From the NCBI GenBank assembly GCA_001414345.1, contig LLCB01000122.1, positions 1-64,000 on the forward strand: DNA of 64,000 bases, read 5' to 3'. The position numbers were made by a program, and so were the translations under genes. Under the pieces are notes generated by a model. That model made no database searches, was not told the origin of the DNA, and worked only from the letters and a program-made list of their open reading frames with translations. The stretch's first letter is position 1, and every line of letters starts with the position of its first letter. Shown in pieces: positions 22,051 through 34,898 of this stretch. Source of the DNA: Hymenoscyphus infarciens (Eukaryota > Ascomycota > Leotiomycetes > Helotiales > Helotiaceae).

Positions 22051-23450
22051 AGTAATAAATCCACCGACTACTAGAAGTAGCGTTATAAGTACTATATTAA
22101 GAGATATACTATAAATAGTAGTACTAAAATCATAGCTACTTATCTCTTTAAAGATTATAGAATCGATATTAAAACTCTATACTAAAAGGCTACTAAAAAG
22201 AGATAAATTAGTATTAAAGAAGCTATAAATATAGTCTATTAAAACTCTTAAAAAAGGTATAAGATTATATATATAATCTATTCTAACTTTAATAATAAGT
22301 ACTTAGCTATTAATCCTAATACTTTAGAGGTTTTATTTATAAACCTTATTATCTCTTATAACCTTCTTATATACTTTACTAAATATAAGGCCTTTTATAC
22401 TCTTATTTAATATCTTAATAACTTTAGAGACGATATTCTACTTAAAGTATACTTTATACTATATAACTAGGTTAAGTAATAATACTAGGATAGTTTCGCT
22501 AAAACGAAGTATTATTTTAAGATTCTAGTCTAAAATATATATATTTAATAATAGGTAGAAGTTAGATAATAGTCTTTCTATTCTAGAATACGTAGCTTAT
22601 AGAGTTAATAAGTTTAATAACCTAGTAGAAGTAGTACTTAGTATCAAATAAATTAAAAGGCTTTATATAAGTAAAAATATAGTACTCTTTTTACTTAAAA
22701 TACTCTAAGATTATAATATGTAAAAACACTTTTAAAAATCTTAAATAAATACTTCTTACTTTTAATAGATATATTTAATAAAATTAGCTACTTTTTTATA
22801 GATAATATACCTAATAACAACGTTATACTTTACTAAGTTGCTTTAGTACTAGGTAAAAGTAATATAAAAGGCTAGGCTAAGTACTACTAAATTTAATATA
22901 TATACTATATACTTTACCTTACTACTAGAGATATAGCCTTTAAAAAGTATATAGATTTTAAGCTTAAGATAAACTAATTAGAAGATACTTACTCCTAGGA
23001 CCCTTTATAGAGGTTTAAAGTTTATAATGTTCTTAAATATCTCTTTAACTTTATAAAAAAGATATATATAAGTATAGTATTATATAATAAATTTAAGAAG
23101 TTAACTAAGAGCCTTACTATACTCTAAGCTAATAAAACACGCTAAATATCTTAGTATAGAAGTATTTAAAGAGTAATTGCTTTAAAGCTTAAGATTAAGC
23201 ACTTTTAAGATATATATAAGTTTAACCTTAATAATATAATTACTACTTATAATTAGTCTAAACTCGGTTTAGTAAGTATAGTACTACTTTTACTTCTTAA
23301 TCTCTTACTAATTTAATTAGATAAGGCTCCTTTTTAGCTCTCTTAAGCACTTCTTATTAATACTTAAGAGTATATCTAGAACTCTTAATAAAATAATCTT
23401 AATAATAGACTTTATTCTCTCTCTTTTTAAGAAAGCTTAAAAGAAGTATA
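22050..23450 (+). pseudogene. RIP-killed hAT transposase relic
   Basis: In a single plus-strand frame, 22072-22180 reads stop-K-stop-RYKYYIKRYTINSSTKIIATYLFKDYRID, matching a BED zinc finger WKCRYCxxRYTINGSTKxxxTHLFKDH with Trp, Cys and His codons changed by RIP-type transitions. Same frame, 22348-22440 reads IISYNLLIYFTKYKAF then YLNNFRDDIL, matching the hAT core IISHNLPFxxxExxAFRxLxxYLNP. Stops are spread throughout. The C-terminal part (to about 23450) is too mutated to assign to the dimerisation domain. No TIR or target duplication found, so the borders are approximate. Confidence 0.65.
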
Positions 23451-23525
23451 TTAACAATCTAGCTTTACTATTCTTGCTTTAAAAAGGTGAATAATATCCT
23501 TTTCTCTTTCTCTTTTACTTTACTA

Positions 23526-26500
23526 ATAATTATAATAGCACGAAATATATATAACTATAGTAGAGGTATATAAGAGTGCGTATAGTAGAATAACGTATGT
23601 AGATGCTAGGCACTGATATAGAAGAAAATAATAACTAGCCTTTTCTAACTCTAGGAGAGTAGGCTACTATATATAAGAGGTTTCAGATAATATAAAAAGG
23701 GGTATAAAACCGAACAACGATATACGTCGGCTAATATAAAAGCCCGAACCCTATAAAGTACGTCTAAGAGTCTAGATAGACATATAGACGTATATAACCT
23801 TTCTAAATTAGATAATATAAAATAATAACTACTAAAACCTTATATATACGACATATACTATATAATCTTAGCTATATAGGACAGTATACTATTATATCCC
23901 TCTCTCTTAAAAAAGACTTATTCTTAAGTCTATCTATCTCTTATTATTTAAGACTAAATCGAGATAGTATAAGTATTATAACATTTATTATATTTATTAA
24001 TTTTATTATAAGTAAGAAAGTAAATCAAGGTCTAAATCGTAGCTAACCTAGGTTTGTAGATACTTTATTTATTATAATTTATTATAAGTAAGATAAGATG
24101 TTAAGATATCGAGTCTAAATCGTAACTAACCTAGTTTATAGATACTTATAAAATAAAGACTTCGTTTCTAATCCTTTAATATTAAAAGCAAGTATTCGCG
24201 TCTACTAAAAGAGTGTAGTCTAATCCTATCTAGTAGGTTAGAGAAAGTAAAAAGTCTAAAGTTTAAAAGTTTAAAAGTTTAAAAGTTTAAAGTAAAATTA
24301 GAAAAGTTTAAAGTAAGAGTTAAATAGTATTCAGTTAAGGTTAATAGTAATAACTTAATTAAGAGCTTACTTCTAGGTTTCGTCTTAATAGAGAGTGTAT
24401 TTTAACTAATTTATATCTAATTCAAAAAAATTCACTAAAAGAGTATAGGTCTAAAAAAGTTTAAAGTAAAGTTAGAAGCGAATTTAGATTAGAGTTAGAG
24501 ACAAATATTAAGAGGTAACATTATTATAGATAAAAGTAATAACTTAGCTAAGAGTTCACTTTAAAGGTATACTAATTTATATCTAATTCGAATTCGAAAA
24601 CGTAAAGTTAGAAACGAAAAGTTAATAATATTATAGATAGTAATAACTTAGCTAAGAGGTTACTATTCTTTCAAGAGCGTACTAATTTAATTTGTATCTA
24701 ATTTAAAAGTTTAAATAAAAAAAGGACTTCTAGCTTAGCTAGAAGTAAAAGAAAGTAGGAAAGAAAAAGTTTAAAATCGTTAGAAGCGAATTCAAAGTAG
24801 AGTAGAAGGTCGTTCAGTTAAGAGGTAGTAATAACTTAGTTAAGAGCTTACTTTAAGAGTATACTAATTTATATCTAAGTCGAATTTAGATAAAAAAGAA
24901 CTTAAAAGAAGGTAAGAAAGTAAAAACTATAAGACTCTATACTAGAGTTAGTAGGGTTTCGGCTAGTTAAAGGATTTTATTACCAAATATTATTAAAGTT
25001 TCGCTATCTAAAGTTTAAGATAATAAAAGAGGTAGTTTAGCTAGTTAAATAAACTTGTTATCGAATGTTTAAAACGCTGTCTAAAGTTTAAGATAATAAA
25101 AAGAGGAGTTTTAGCTAGTTAAAAGCGAAGTTATTACTAAAGTTTATCAAATTGTCTAAGTATCTAAAAATAATAAAAGAGGTGGTTTTAGCTAGTTAAA
25201 GGATTTATTACTAAATTTAAAAGAGTTTTATAGTCTAAAGTTTAAGACTATAAAAACAAGTATAGTTTTAAGTATAATAGTATCTAAGTTTAAATATAGG
25301 TATATAGTTATATAAAACTATATTACTTAGGCCTATAAGCTACCTTATTCCCTTTAAAGTACTTAAAGACTTATTTATCTTTAGAAGTAGTAGAGAAAAG
25401 GTTTAAAGTAAAATTAGAAAAGATTTAAAGCAGAGTTGAATAGTACTTAGTTAAGAAATAGTAATAACTTAGTTAAGAGCTTACTTCTTTATTTTGTTCT
25501 AATAGAAAGTATATTTTAACTAACTTATATCTACTTTAAAAAGTTTAAATAAAAGAAGGAACTTCTAACCTAGCTAGAAAAGTAAGAAAGACTCTATACT
25601 AGAGTCGGAGAGGTTTCGGCTAGTTAAAGGCAAAGTTGTTATCGAGTGTTAAAAATACTATCTAAAGTTTAAGATAATAGAAGAAGGGGTTTCAGCTAGT
25701 TAAATAAAACTTAATACCGAAGTTATTATAGTACCTTATTCTCTTTAAGGTACTTAAGGACTTAATTATCTTCTAATTTCAAAGAAGAGTCGCTATTAGA
25801 TTATAAGGAGTTTAGAGCTAAATAGAATAAGAAGAGAGAGGTGTTTTAAACTAGAGTACTAATATCGATAAGCGTAGTTGTTTCGTTTATAATTAACTTA
25901 GTATTTTAGTATCTCTTCTTATCTATAGCTAAAAGATTGTTTACTATTTTAGTAAAGTTATAATTCTAGTGTCTCTTAAGAGTAGTAGACGCGTTTTAAA
26001 GCTAAGGTGTAATCTTATTCTATATATAAAAGAAGTGTTCTAATTCTAGTAACTCTTTAAGTATAGCTGTACTTAAAGAGTAACCTTTTAAGATTAGTAA
26101 AAGTTTCTTTAGTATATTCTTCTTCTAATTCTACTTCTATCTCTTTTAACCTTTATACTAGCGAGGACTTAGTCTATAACCGTAGTTATAGTCTTTTTAA
26201 ATATTTACTAGTAGAGGTTTAAGAGAAGTTTAGAGTAGAGTTAGATAATGTTTAGTTAAGAAATAGTAATAACTTAACTAAGAGCTCGCTTTTAAGTTTT
26301 GTTCTAATAGAAAGTGTATTTTGACTGATTCGTATTTGATTCGAGGGAAGTAGTAGGAAGGTATTAGAAGCAGCTGTCTATAGCGAAAGAGGTCTAAATT
26401 CAGGCTTTAAAAAGTAAAGAAGAGTTTAAATAAGGGTTAGATTAGTAAGAGTTTAGAGGTAGAGTATTTATTAACTTTATAGTTTGCTTATAATTATGTC

Positions 26501-27848
26501 TATCTTGTCTAACTAATTGTTTTATCCTTTGTTTTTATACTACTATCTTATTAATATATTATCTATATCTAAGAAGTCTTACTTATTGTTTTATTAAGAT
26601 CTTCTAGGTCTTAGTATATAGTTATAGATTAGAGAGAGTTTAGAAGGTCTTTTAAAAAGGGGAGTGGCTCTAGAAGAGGTTATTACTCGACGCTATTTAG
26701 TAGAACTAGGTTTAACATTTTGAAGATATTAATAGAGGGTATATTAAAAGGTATTAAGAGTAGCTACCTATAGCTAAAAAGGGTAATTAGGGCTTTAAAG
26801 TAGAGGAGGGTTCGATTAAAGGTTTAAAAGAGGAGCGGATTAGAGAGGGTTTAGAGTAGCGATTTATTAACCTTGAATTATAAGATCGCTTATCTATCTT
26901 TCTAGCTTAGCTAGCTAATTCCTTATTTCTTAATTCTTTACTTCTAAAGCTTATATAACTAACTATATCTAGTTTATATTTAAGAAGTCCTACTAGTCTC
27001 TTTAACTATTATTTTATTAGAATCTTCTAGATCTTAGTATATAGGTGCTATTTAGGCGGCTTTTGGAAAGAGAGGTAGCTCTAGAAAGTCGTTTAACGCC
27101 TTATAGCGGAACTGGGTTTAATATTTTAAAGATACTAATTTAGAGAGAGAGAGTAAGATTAGATTTAGAAGCCTTCTAGATAACGATTATAAGTTAGCTT
27201 ATTTACTAAATCTAGAGTTATTAGGACTCTTAGGAAATACTTAGTATATTCTAATCCCTTAACATATACTAAAATACGATTTATACTAGTTATTTATATA
27301 GATAATAAACCCTACTATTACTAGCTATTTAGGTAGTCTCTAATTACCTAGCTATATAAGGATATTATTATAATGTTTTAAATTAAGTATAAATCGACTT
27401 TTAAATAAGAAGTAGCGATAAGCTTGAAAAGAGATATTATTAAGACTATTATTAGCGAAGAAGAGTTATTGTTTTTATATAATAGTACGAAATATATATA
27501 ACTATAGTAGAGGTATATAAGAGTATATATAGTAGAATAATATATGTAAATACTAGGCACTAATATAGAAGAAAATAATAACTAGTCTTTTCTAACTCTA
27601 GAAGAGTAGGCTACTATATATAAGAGGTTTCAGACAATATAAAAAGAGGTACGAAACCGAACAACGATATACGTCGGCTAATATAAAAGCCTGAACTCTA
27701 CGAAGTACGTCCGAGAGTTCGGATAGACGTATAGACGTACGTAACCTTTCTAAATTAGATAATACAAAACAACAACTACTGAAACCTTGTATATACGGTA
27801 TATACTATATAATCTCGGCTATATAGAACGGCATACTGTTATAATAAT
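23526..27848 (-). mobile_element. LTR element I, 366-bp LTRs, TSD ATAAT
   Basis: Direct repeats 23531-23896 and 27478-27843 are 366 bp each and collinear, differing mainly by C/T and G/A. They are flanked by ATAAT at 23526-23530 and 27844-27848, a 5-bp target duplication. A polypurine tract on the minus strand (AAGAGAGAGGGA next to the left LTR) shows the element reads right to left. The 3.58-kb interior carries two arrays of degenerate tandem units and no reverse transcriptase motif that I can find, so it looks non-autonomous (LARD-like). Its interior aligns in inverted orientation with element III. Confidence 0.85.
24300..25720. repeat. Two internal minisatellite arrays in element I
   Basis: Array 1 units contain AGTAATAACTTAGTTAAGAG then a GTATACTAATTTATATCTAA-like part, at roughly 24330, 24520, 24640, 24820 and again near 25440. 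Array 2 units contain AAGTTTAAGATAATAAAAGA followed by GTTTTAGCTAGTTAAA, period about 80-90 bp, at about 24960-25240 and 25620-25700. Both unit types recur in elements II and III in fewer copies, so array length is a variable trait of the family. Confidence 0.6.
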
Positions 27849-28800
27849 ACCTTAAGATAGGAAAAGATCTTTAAATACTATGATTTAACTAAGAGATTAC
27901 TAGCATATACTACTATAGTAGTACTCTACTTAGCTTATAAGTAGAAGTACTTAGAAAAGGCTTAGGAACCTAGCTAGATAGCCTCTACTTAGGCTATAGT
28001 AGAAAAACTATAGAATAATGATTATTATTCTAAAATAGTATCTAGCTATATAAATAATACTAATATTAACTCTTAGATTACGTTATTTAGTCTACTTTAT
28101 TACTTCTTAGTATCTACCTAAGTACTTAATTTATTTACTTAGTTTTTATCTTAAAAGAGGAGTAAGAGATAAGCTTTAACCCTTGTTTTAACTTTATCTC
28201 TTTTTACTTTAACCTTTTAATTTTACTCCTTTTTAGCTAATATACTTTAACCTAGGCTTCTCTCTCTTATAAGTAATAAGTATACTTAATATTATACTCT
28301 TCTATCTTAAGATATAAGTAAAAGTATAATTAAATAGTAGCTTTAACCTACTTAAAAGAAAGCTTATCTTAATCTTTATAAGATAGTGATAGATATACTT
28401 TCTATCTTATATTTAAGTGCTTTAGTAGAACGCTTTTAGTCTTTAGCTAAATTAGTAGTTATAGATTAACGTAATTGCTTTAAAGTATATACTATAAAGA
28501 TGTTTAAATATTTAAAGTCTTAGTATAAGATTATATTCTTTAATCTTATTAGCTAATTCTAGAGTAAGAAGGAGGTATTTAACGTATAGGAAGTATTTTA
28601 GAATAGCTTAGATAGAAGTACTTTTATATATAGGATAAATAGTAGGTTTAGTTTTAGTTTAAATTTTAAGAGGTCTATAAACTAAACTTATTTTTATTAT
28701 TTTTTCTAGTAGTATATATTTATTCTTATATTTTAAGTACTTAGATAGTTATTTCTCTTTATTTTATTTATTTATTACTATTTAACGTTAGACAGAGTCT
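27849..28800. other. RIP-mutated DNA between element I and the LINE
   Basis: No terminal repeats, coding frame or RNA gene recognised. It may contain the 3' flank of the LINE. Confidence 0.3.
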
Positions 28801-31800
28801 AGATCGCGTAGTCTAGGTCCTAAAAGGTCTTAAAGAAGGGTAAATAACACTAGGAGAGTGCTCTAGGCTATAGAGAGCGTAAACGAGTAAGCTAATTTAT
28901 AAAAGATAGTTTAAAGAGAAGCTCTACTTTTAGAATAGCTCTTATTCTTAAACAGTTTAATAAGTTAGAAGAAGATAAAGGAGATATATAAAAGTATAAG
29001 AGAGAGAAGAGAGATAAAGTAATTAAACTATCTTAAGAGATAGATCTTTATAAAGAATTTAGTCTTAGTATAGACCTTATAAAAGAGTTCCTCGGCCCCG
29101 GGTCTAAAGAGGAGTTAAGGCTTTCCCTTAGCCTCGGCTAATAGCCTTAGATCCTTCTTATTTATAAGCCTATAAAAGAGTAGATAGAATTATATCTTTG
29201 CCTTCTTATATTTATAGCTTCTTAACTCTATAAGTATATTAAAGTAGAAGAAGTGAAAGTAGTATACTATAAAGTCTCTATAGCTAGTATAAGCTATAAT
29301 TAGCCGAGCTAGGACCTCTCTTAGTAGCTTAAGAGTCTTAGGCTTCAAGGACTAAGAAGTAAGACCTAGCCTCTTATAAGTATTTAGGAGCGTAGTCTAC
29401 TAGAGTTGATTTATAAGCTTAATTCCTATCTCCTTAGCCTTATAATTAAGTATAGTAGTATAGAGTAAGAGGTAGGAGCTAGAAAGAGGAGTTAAGTAAG
29501 CTACTTTCTCTATAGCTTAGTTAGCTATTATATTACTATAGATTCCTATATAACTAGGGTACTATCTTATTTAAATTTTCTTAAAGTATAGCTAAGTAAA
29601 GTTAAAGACCTTATTAAAGGTTCCTTATAATATATTATAAGACTAGTAGGTTAGTTAGAGTATAGCTTTAAGATTATTAAAGCAAATCTAGTATTTTATA
29701 GCTAAGGACTAAAAAGTAGATTTAAGAGCTAGTTCAAGGCTATATAGAGCAGCTTTCGCCTCTATATTATAAATTTCTAAGGTTTTACTAAAAGAGAAGA
29801 GCTTTATATTTAATATAACCCCTTCTCTTATAAGACATATACCTCTACTAGTGCTTTTATTATCTAAGTAAAAGCTATTAATAAATATAACTAAGTCTAT
29901 AAAAAGGACTAAGATAAGGAATTTAAGGAATTCAGCTTTATAGGATTCTTTATTACTATTAGAGCTTAGGCCTACTACTTTAAAGAGATAGGTTTATTAG
30001 TTAAAACCTCTATTCTATAAAGAGTCCTAAATTAGATCGATTTCTTCTAAGAGAGAGAGAGGTTAAGAGAACTAGTAAATAAGCCTAGCCTTTAAGTAAG
30101 AGTTATTTAAGTATTACTTAAATAAGTAAGCTAAGTTAAGACGTTAGGTTCTAGCTTTAAAAGCCCTACCTTTAGTAATAAGAGTAATCTTAGTAGCTAA
30201 TAAGCTAGATTCTATAAAGAGTACTAAGATAGAGGTAGTTTTATAAACTAAGAGGATAATTCTAATATACTTTATAACTACTTTATCTAGAAGTATTAGG
30301 TAATAACTAATCTAGTTATTTATAGAGCCTATACTACCTGTTTTCCTTATCTAGCCTAGGTACTAGGTCTTATATCCGAAGTAGGTAATTAAAAGGATAT
30401 AAGCTATAGTAGCTTATTTTAGGAGGTATAGAGGAGATCCTCTTACTATATTTATTATACTTTTAAGAGTATTAGCTATAAATATAGCTTTATTAACTAT
30501 TCTTTTAATATAGTTATAAAAAGTAAAATAAGAGTTAAAGAAGATACTAAGCTACTAAAGCTCTTTTATAAGCTTTATTATTTTTCCTTTAACTATAATA
30601 GAGAGAGGAGGTTAAATCCCTCTTCCTTTTTACTTTCTTTTATAAGAGAAGTAGATAAGTTCTAACTTTTTAGTATTAAAGGTAATACTCTTATCTATAC
30701 TCTACTTAAATATACTAGTTACTTATTCTATAAGTAGCGTAATATTCCCTACTTTTAAGAGTCTAGAGATAAGTAGTCTAATATCGTTAGTATAGCTAAA
30801 TCTCTATACTACTAGAAGTAAGCTAACTTCTAGCCTAAAGAGAGGTTAGATATATAGTATAAAAAGGATTAGTAAGATAGGTAAGCCTTAAAAGAGGCTA
30901 TATTTAAGTAAAGTAGTATCTTCTATCTCTTTATTAAGCTTTACTTTCATAGATCTATTAGTTAAAAAGGAGAAGACTTATTCTATAAGGTAGTATAGCT
31001 ATTCTTACTCTCTAAGTCTTTTAATTAAGTAGCTAAGAAGTACTATATTAAAGGCCCTCTTAATATTAAGTATAAGAAGAGAGGCTTCCTATTTATCTAT
31101 AAGAGCTAACTTAATATTAAAGGTAAGGTAGGTAGTAAGGTCTATAGTAGCTCTTAATAAAAGAGCGTTAAACTAGTTCTAACCTAGATAGCGTATTTAA
31201 TAGCTATCTAAAAGACTTACTTAGTAAGAAGCTTTTTAAGCTCTTTTCTAAGAACTAAGAGTAATATAATTAGCTAGTATACTTAAAGAGAAGATTTATC
31301 TTTCTTATTAAGCTTAGGAATAATAGTAATAATAGTAGTATAGAAGATCTTTAGATAGAAGCCTATCTTAATATAGCTTTTAAATAAAGAGAGGATAAGG
31401 CTTAATATTTATAGCTAAGCTACTTTAAAAACCTCTATTATAAGCTCGTCCTCTCTTAGTATAGTTAAAGCTTTACTAAGAATTAATTCCTTAACCTCGT
31501 ATAAAGTAAAGTTAGCTTATAGAAGAGACTAAGAAGTAGTAGTTAGAGTATTAAATAGAATATCTCTAACCTAAGTAGCTCTTATACTAGGATCTTTTGC
31601 TTTTCTTAAGTAGTAAAGCCTAATTAGCCTACTAAGTCTCTTAAGAGTAGAGACTTATAGACCCCGGTGCTCTAGTACTACTTATAAATCTTAAAAACGT
31701 CTTTACTTCTCGTTACCTTATTAATTAGACTATAGAAGTATTCCTTCTTTACTTTCTAGATCTCTTACTTTAAACTCTTATAAAAAGACTTTAAGACTTA

Positions 31801-34430
31801 TAGGTTTATCTTACGTCTTTATACTTATCTAGCCTTAGTAGCTACTATCTAGTACTCCTTATTCTACTAAGAGTGTCTAAATCTATAACTAAGTCCTTAC
31901 TTAGTACTATAAAGGTATATACTATATATACTCTTAGTAATAAATCCTACTAGAGCCTCTAGTAAATTAGTATTTAGTTGCTCTATAAGTTTAAATAGCT
32001 ATTATATTTTAAGCTTATTTTAAAGAGTTACTTTAAAGGTTTTAGTATTAAGAGTACTAAGCTTTAAAGGCAGGTTCTTCTTTATTAGATTTCCTATATA
32101 TAGGAGCTAAGTAAGAAGTAGAAGGTAATCTAAGCTATATTTAAAAGAGAGGTCTACCTTAGTAGAGGCTCCTCTTTAGAAAAGGTTACTAGAGTAAAAG
32201 GCAAGGTTAAGAGTATTACTAAGGTTATATGTTTATATCCTAGAAGAGGTAGAAAGTTATAGCCCTCTATCCTCTACCTAGCTAATAAGTAAAGAGGCTT
32301 ATATACTTTCTTAGCTAAGGAAGTCTAGTTACTAGAGCTAGCTCTTTAAATTTAAGTCTCTAGCTATAAGAGTATTTATAGTATAGATATATTCTAAGTT
32401 AAGAATAAGGTTAATAGCCTCCCTAGCACTCTTAGTACTTAAAGGAGTATTATACACGTTAAGGATATATAGTAGAGGGCTTTAAAAGAGCGTAATCTTA
32501 ATATAAACAAGGTCTTAGTAGTTAAGCAAGGGTATAATCGGCAATTATTAGCTTAAGAGGATACTTACTTCTTTTTATATAAAAGTAAGTATTTAAGAAG
32601 AGTCCTTATTCTAGTTATAAATAAGTAAAAAGCAGGTATAGTTTAAGTAGTATCTTATAATCTAATAGTTAATCTCTCTTTAGTAAATATATAGTTCTTA
32701 TATAAGAACTATATCTACTTATTTAGAGTACGTAAGTTAGAGAGCTAGTTCCTAGTACTTACTAGACTTATATATATTAATTTATAAGACTTAGAGATAG
32801 TATTATTTAGAAGGTCCTTACCTACTTATAAGAGAGAGAGATTAGAGTAGACGTTAAGACTCTTAGGTTAAAAGATAGAGTATAGAGGTAGAGAAGAGGA
32901 GGTGTTTAGAATAGCCTCCTCGCTTAACTAAGAGTCTAGAGAAAGAGGAGAGGTAGTAGAATAGTCTATTTCTATATCTATAAAGCTATAAGGTAAATCG
33001 TCCTCTTTTCTTAGTCGTTCTTTAGAGTATACTTATTAAATAGATCTTATATTCTCTACTAAAGGCAGAGGTCTAGTAGCTTTTAGCTAAAGTTAATATA
33101 TAATATCGTCTAAGGTATAAGAACTACTATAGTATAAGTACTTTAATTTATATTAAGAGTACTTAATATACTAAGAATAAAAGTCTTCTAAGTATTTTAT
33201 ACTACTATAGAGGTAATATTATTAGCTTTTATTATAATTCTAAGTATTATACTATTACTAGTACTTTAAGTACTAAATTATAGTAGACTTCTTTAGAAGG
33301 CGCTTTAAATAGACTCTACTACCTAGAATTAAGATTATGTTTAAAATAGTAAAAAGGCCTCTTATATCCTCTTCTTTAAAGAAGGCTACCTAAGTAGTAT
33401 AGAATAGGTTATTTAAGAGAGAGCTAGTAGCTATATAAACTCTTATAAGATTAGCTTCGATTCGTTCCTTAATTACTAATACTACTACTTTAAGAGTAAT
33501 AAGAGCTAAGGTTAATTAAATTACTTCTACTTAAGTAATCTAGATAGATTCTACCTTCTAAAGGATATCTAAAATATAGAAAGCCGTCTAGTCTTATAAA
33601 AGCTTTATTCTAATAGTACTAAAAAGAGTTTATATACTAGCTTTCTTTACTAAAAGAGATTATAAAGCTTCTTTATCTTTAGAGATAATAGTAAAGCTAG
33701 AATTAACTAAGAGTACCTCGTATACTAGGTTTTTATATTCGATTCCTAGGTTATAAAGTACTAGGAAAATAGCGTAGGCAAAGTAGACTCTATCTAAGGA
33801 GTTAGGTAGGATTTAGATAAAGAGCCTAGATCTCTTATTCTTATTTTTCTAAATAGAATAGAGAGAGTAAGATAGAGTTATTATTATTATTATTATCTTC
33901 TTTAAAGACTTAGTAGTTTAAAGTATCTTTTTAAGTAATAAGGTATCCTTAGTAGTCTATATATAAGAAATTTTTCTTATAGTATTTAAAAAGAAGAGAA
34001 GAGTTAGAGAAGGCGTAGTAGCGTCTCTATACTCTAAGTAAGTACTATAAGCTAAGAGAAGAGGAGGTAAGGTCTCCTTAGTATATACCTTATAGTAGAA
34101 GAGGCTAAGATTAGTAACCTAGGTATAGAAGGTTTAAAGAAGGGGTAAGAGATCTAAGAGAGCGCTATTAAGAATAGTATTTAAATAGTAGTCTATAGCT
34201 TCTCTAATACCTCTAAAGAAGGTTTAGGTTATAGTACCTTATTTAAGAGACCTAGAAGTCTTAGAGATAAAGCGTTATTAGATAGCTATAATAAGAGGAA
34301 TTAAGTAAACCTCCTCTCTCTCTACACCTCTTTCTAAAGGCGTAGGCGAGGATAGAGAGCCTTCTAAAAGAGACTCTATAAAAGGAATTTCACTTCTTAA
34401 TTAAGTATAAGTAAGATTAGGCGTTTTAGA
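28800..34430 (-). mobile_element. Tad-like LINE (non-LTR retrotransposon) relic
   Basis: Minus-strand readings give, from 5' to 3': an endonuclease box ARDLNLKS at 32361-32341 (compare GDFNLHH), RT block SLLILNIKRAFNIV near 31090-31040 (compare LLxLDIxGAFDxV), LPILLILFILYI near 30890 (compare LPQGSPLSPILFLLYI), and FSYTNDIR at 30800-30777 (compare FGYADDI, the catalytic YADD box). All are interrupted by stops from RIP. The 28.9-29.8 kb part would correspond to an RNase H and 3' region, the 33-34.4 kb part to ORF1. Borders are approximate; no poly-A tail or target duplication found. Confidence 0.65.
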
Positions 34431-34898
34431 CTAAAAAATTTGATCTCTGAAAAAAGGTGTGTTTAGTTATTTCTCTTTATCTAAAGAATTTTATACTATA
34501 CTATTAATTTATTATTAAATAAAAAGTTATAAAGAGGCTTAGTTATTAGAGTGCTATTACTAGGCTAATTATTTTAAAAACGTTATATCTAGTAAGTTAG
34601 TTATTCTTAATAACTACGTCTTCTAAAAAGAAGCTCTAAACGCTAAAAATTTAATTAAATACTAATTAGTTACTACTAAACTTCTTATTAAATTTAAAGT
34701 ATTATAATTAATTATATACTACGATCTTTATATAAAATATTTAGTAAGGTATACTAAGACTTAGGTCTTAGTATAGTATATATATAATATATATCTTAAA
34801 TATCTATTAATTTATATACTAAAAAGTAACTTTTAGCTATATACTTAATTAAACTACTAGCTTCTTATAAAATCGCTTAATACGCTCGGTTTAGGCTA
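34431..34898. other. AT-rich spacer before element III
   Basis: RIP-mutated DNA between the LINE 5' side and the TTTAG target duplication of element III; no feature recognised. Confidence 0.3.

Noticed and set aside
24300..25720. CRISPR-like array
   Set aside because: The repeats are degenerate, of variable spacing and lie inside a eukaryotic retroelement; there are no spacers or cas genes.
27378..27560. Small ORF at the right LTR of element I
   Set aside because: A random open frame within RIP-mutated LTR DNA.
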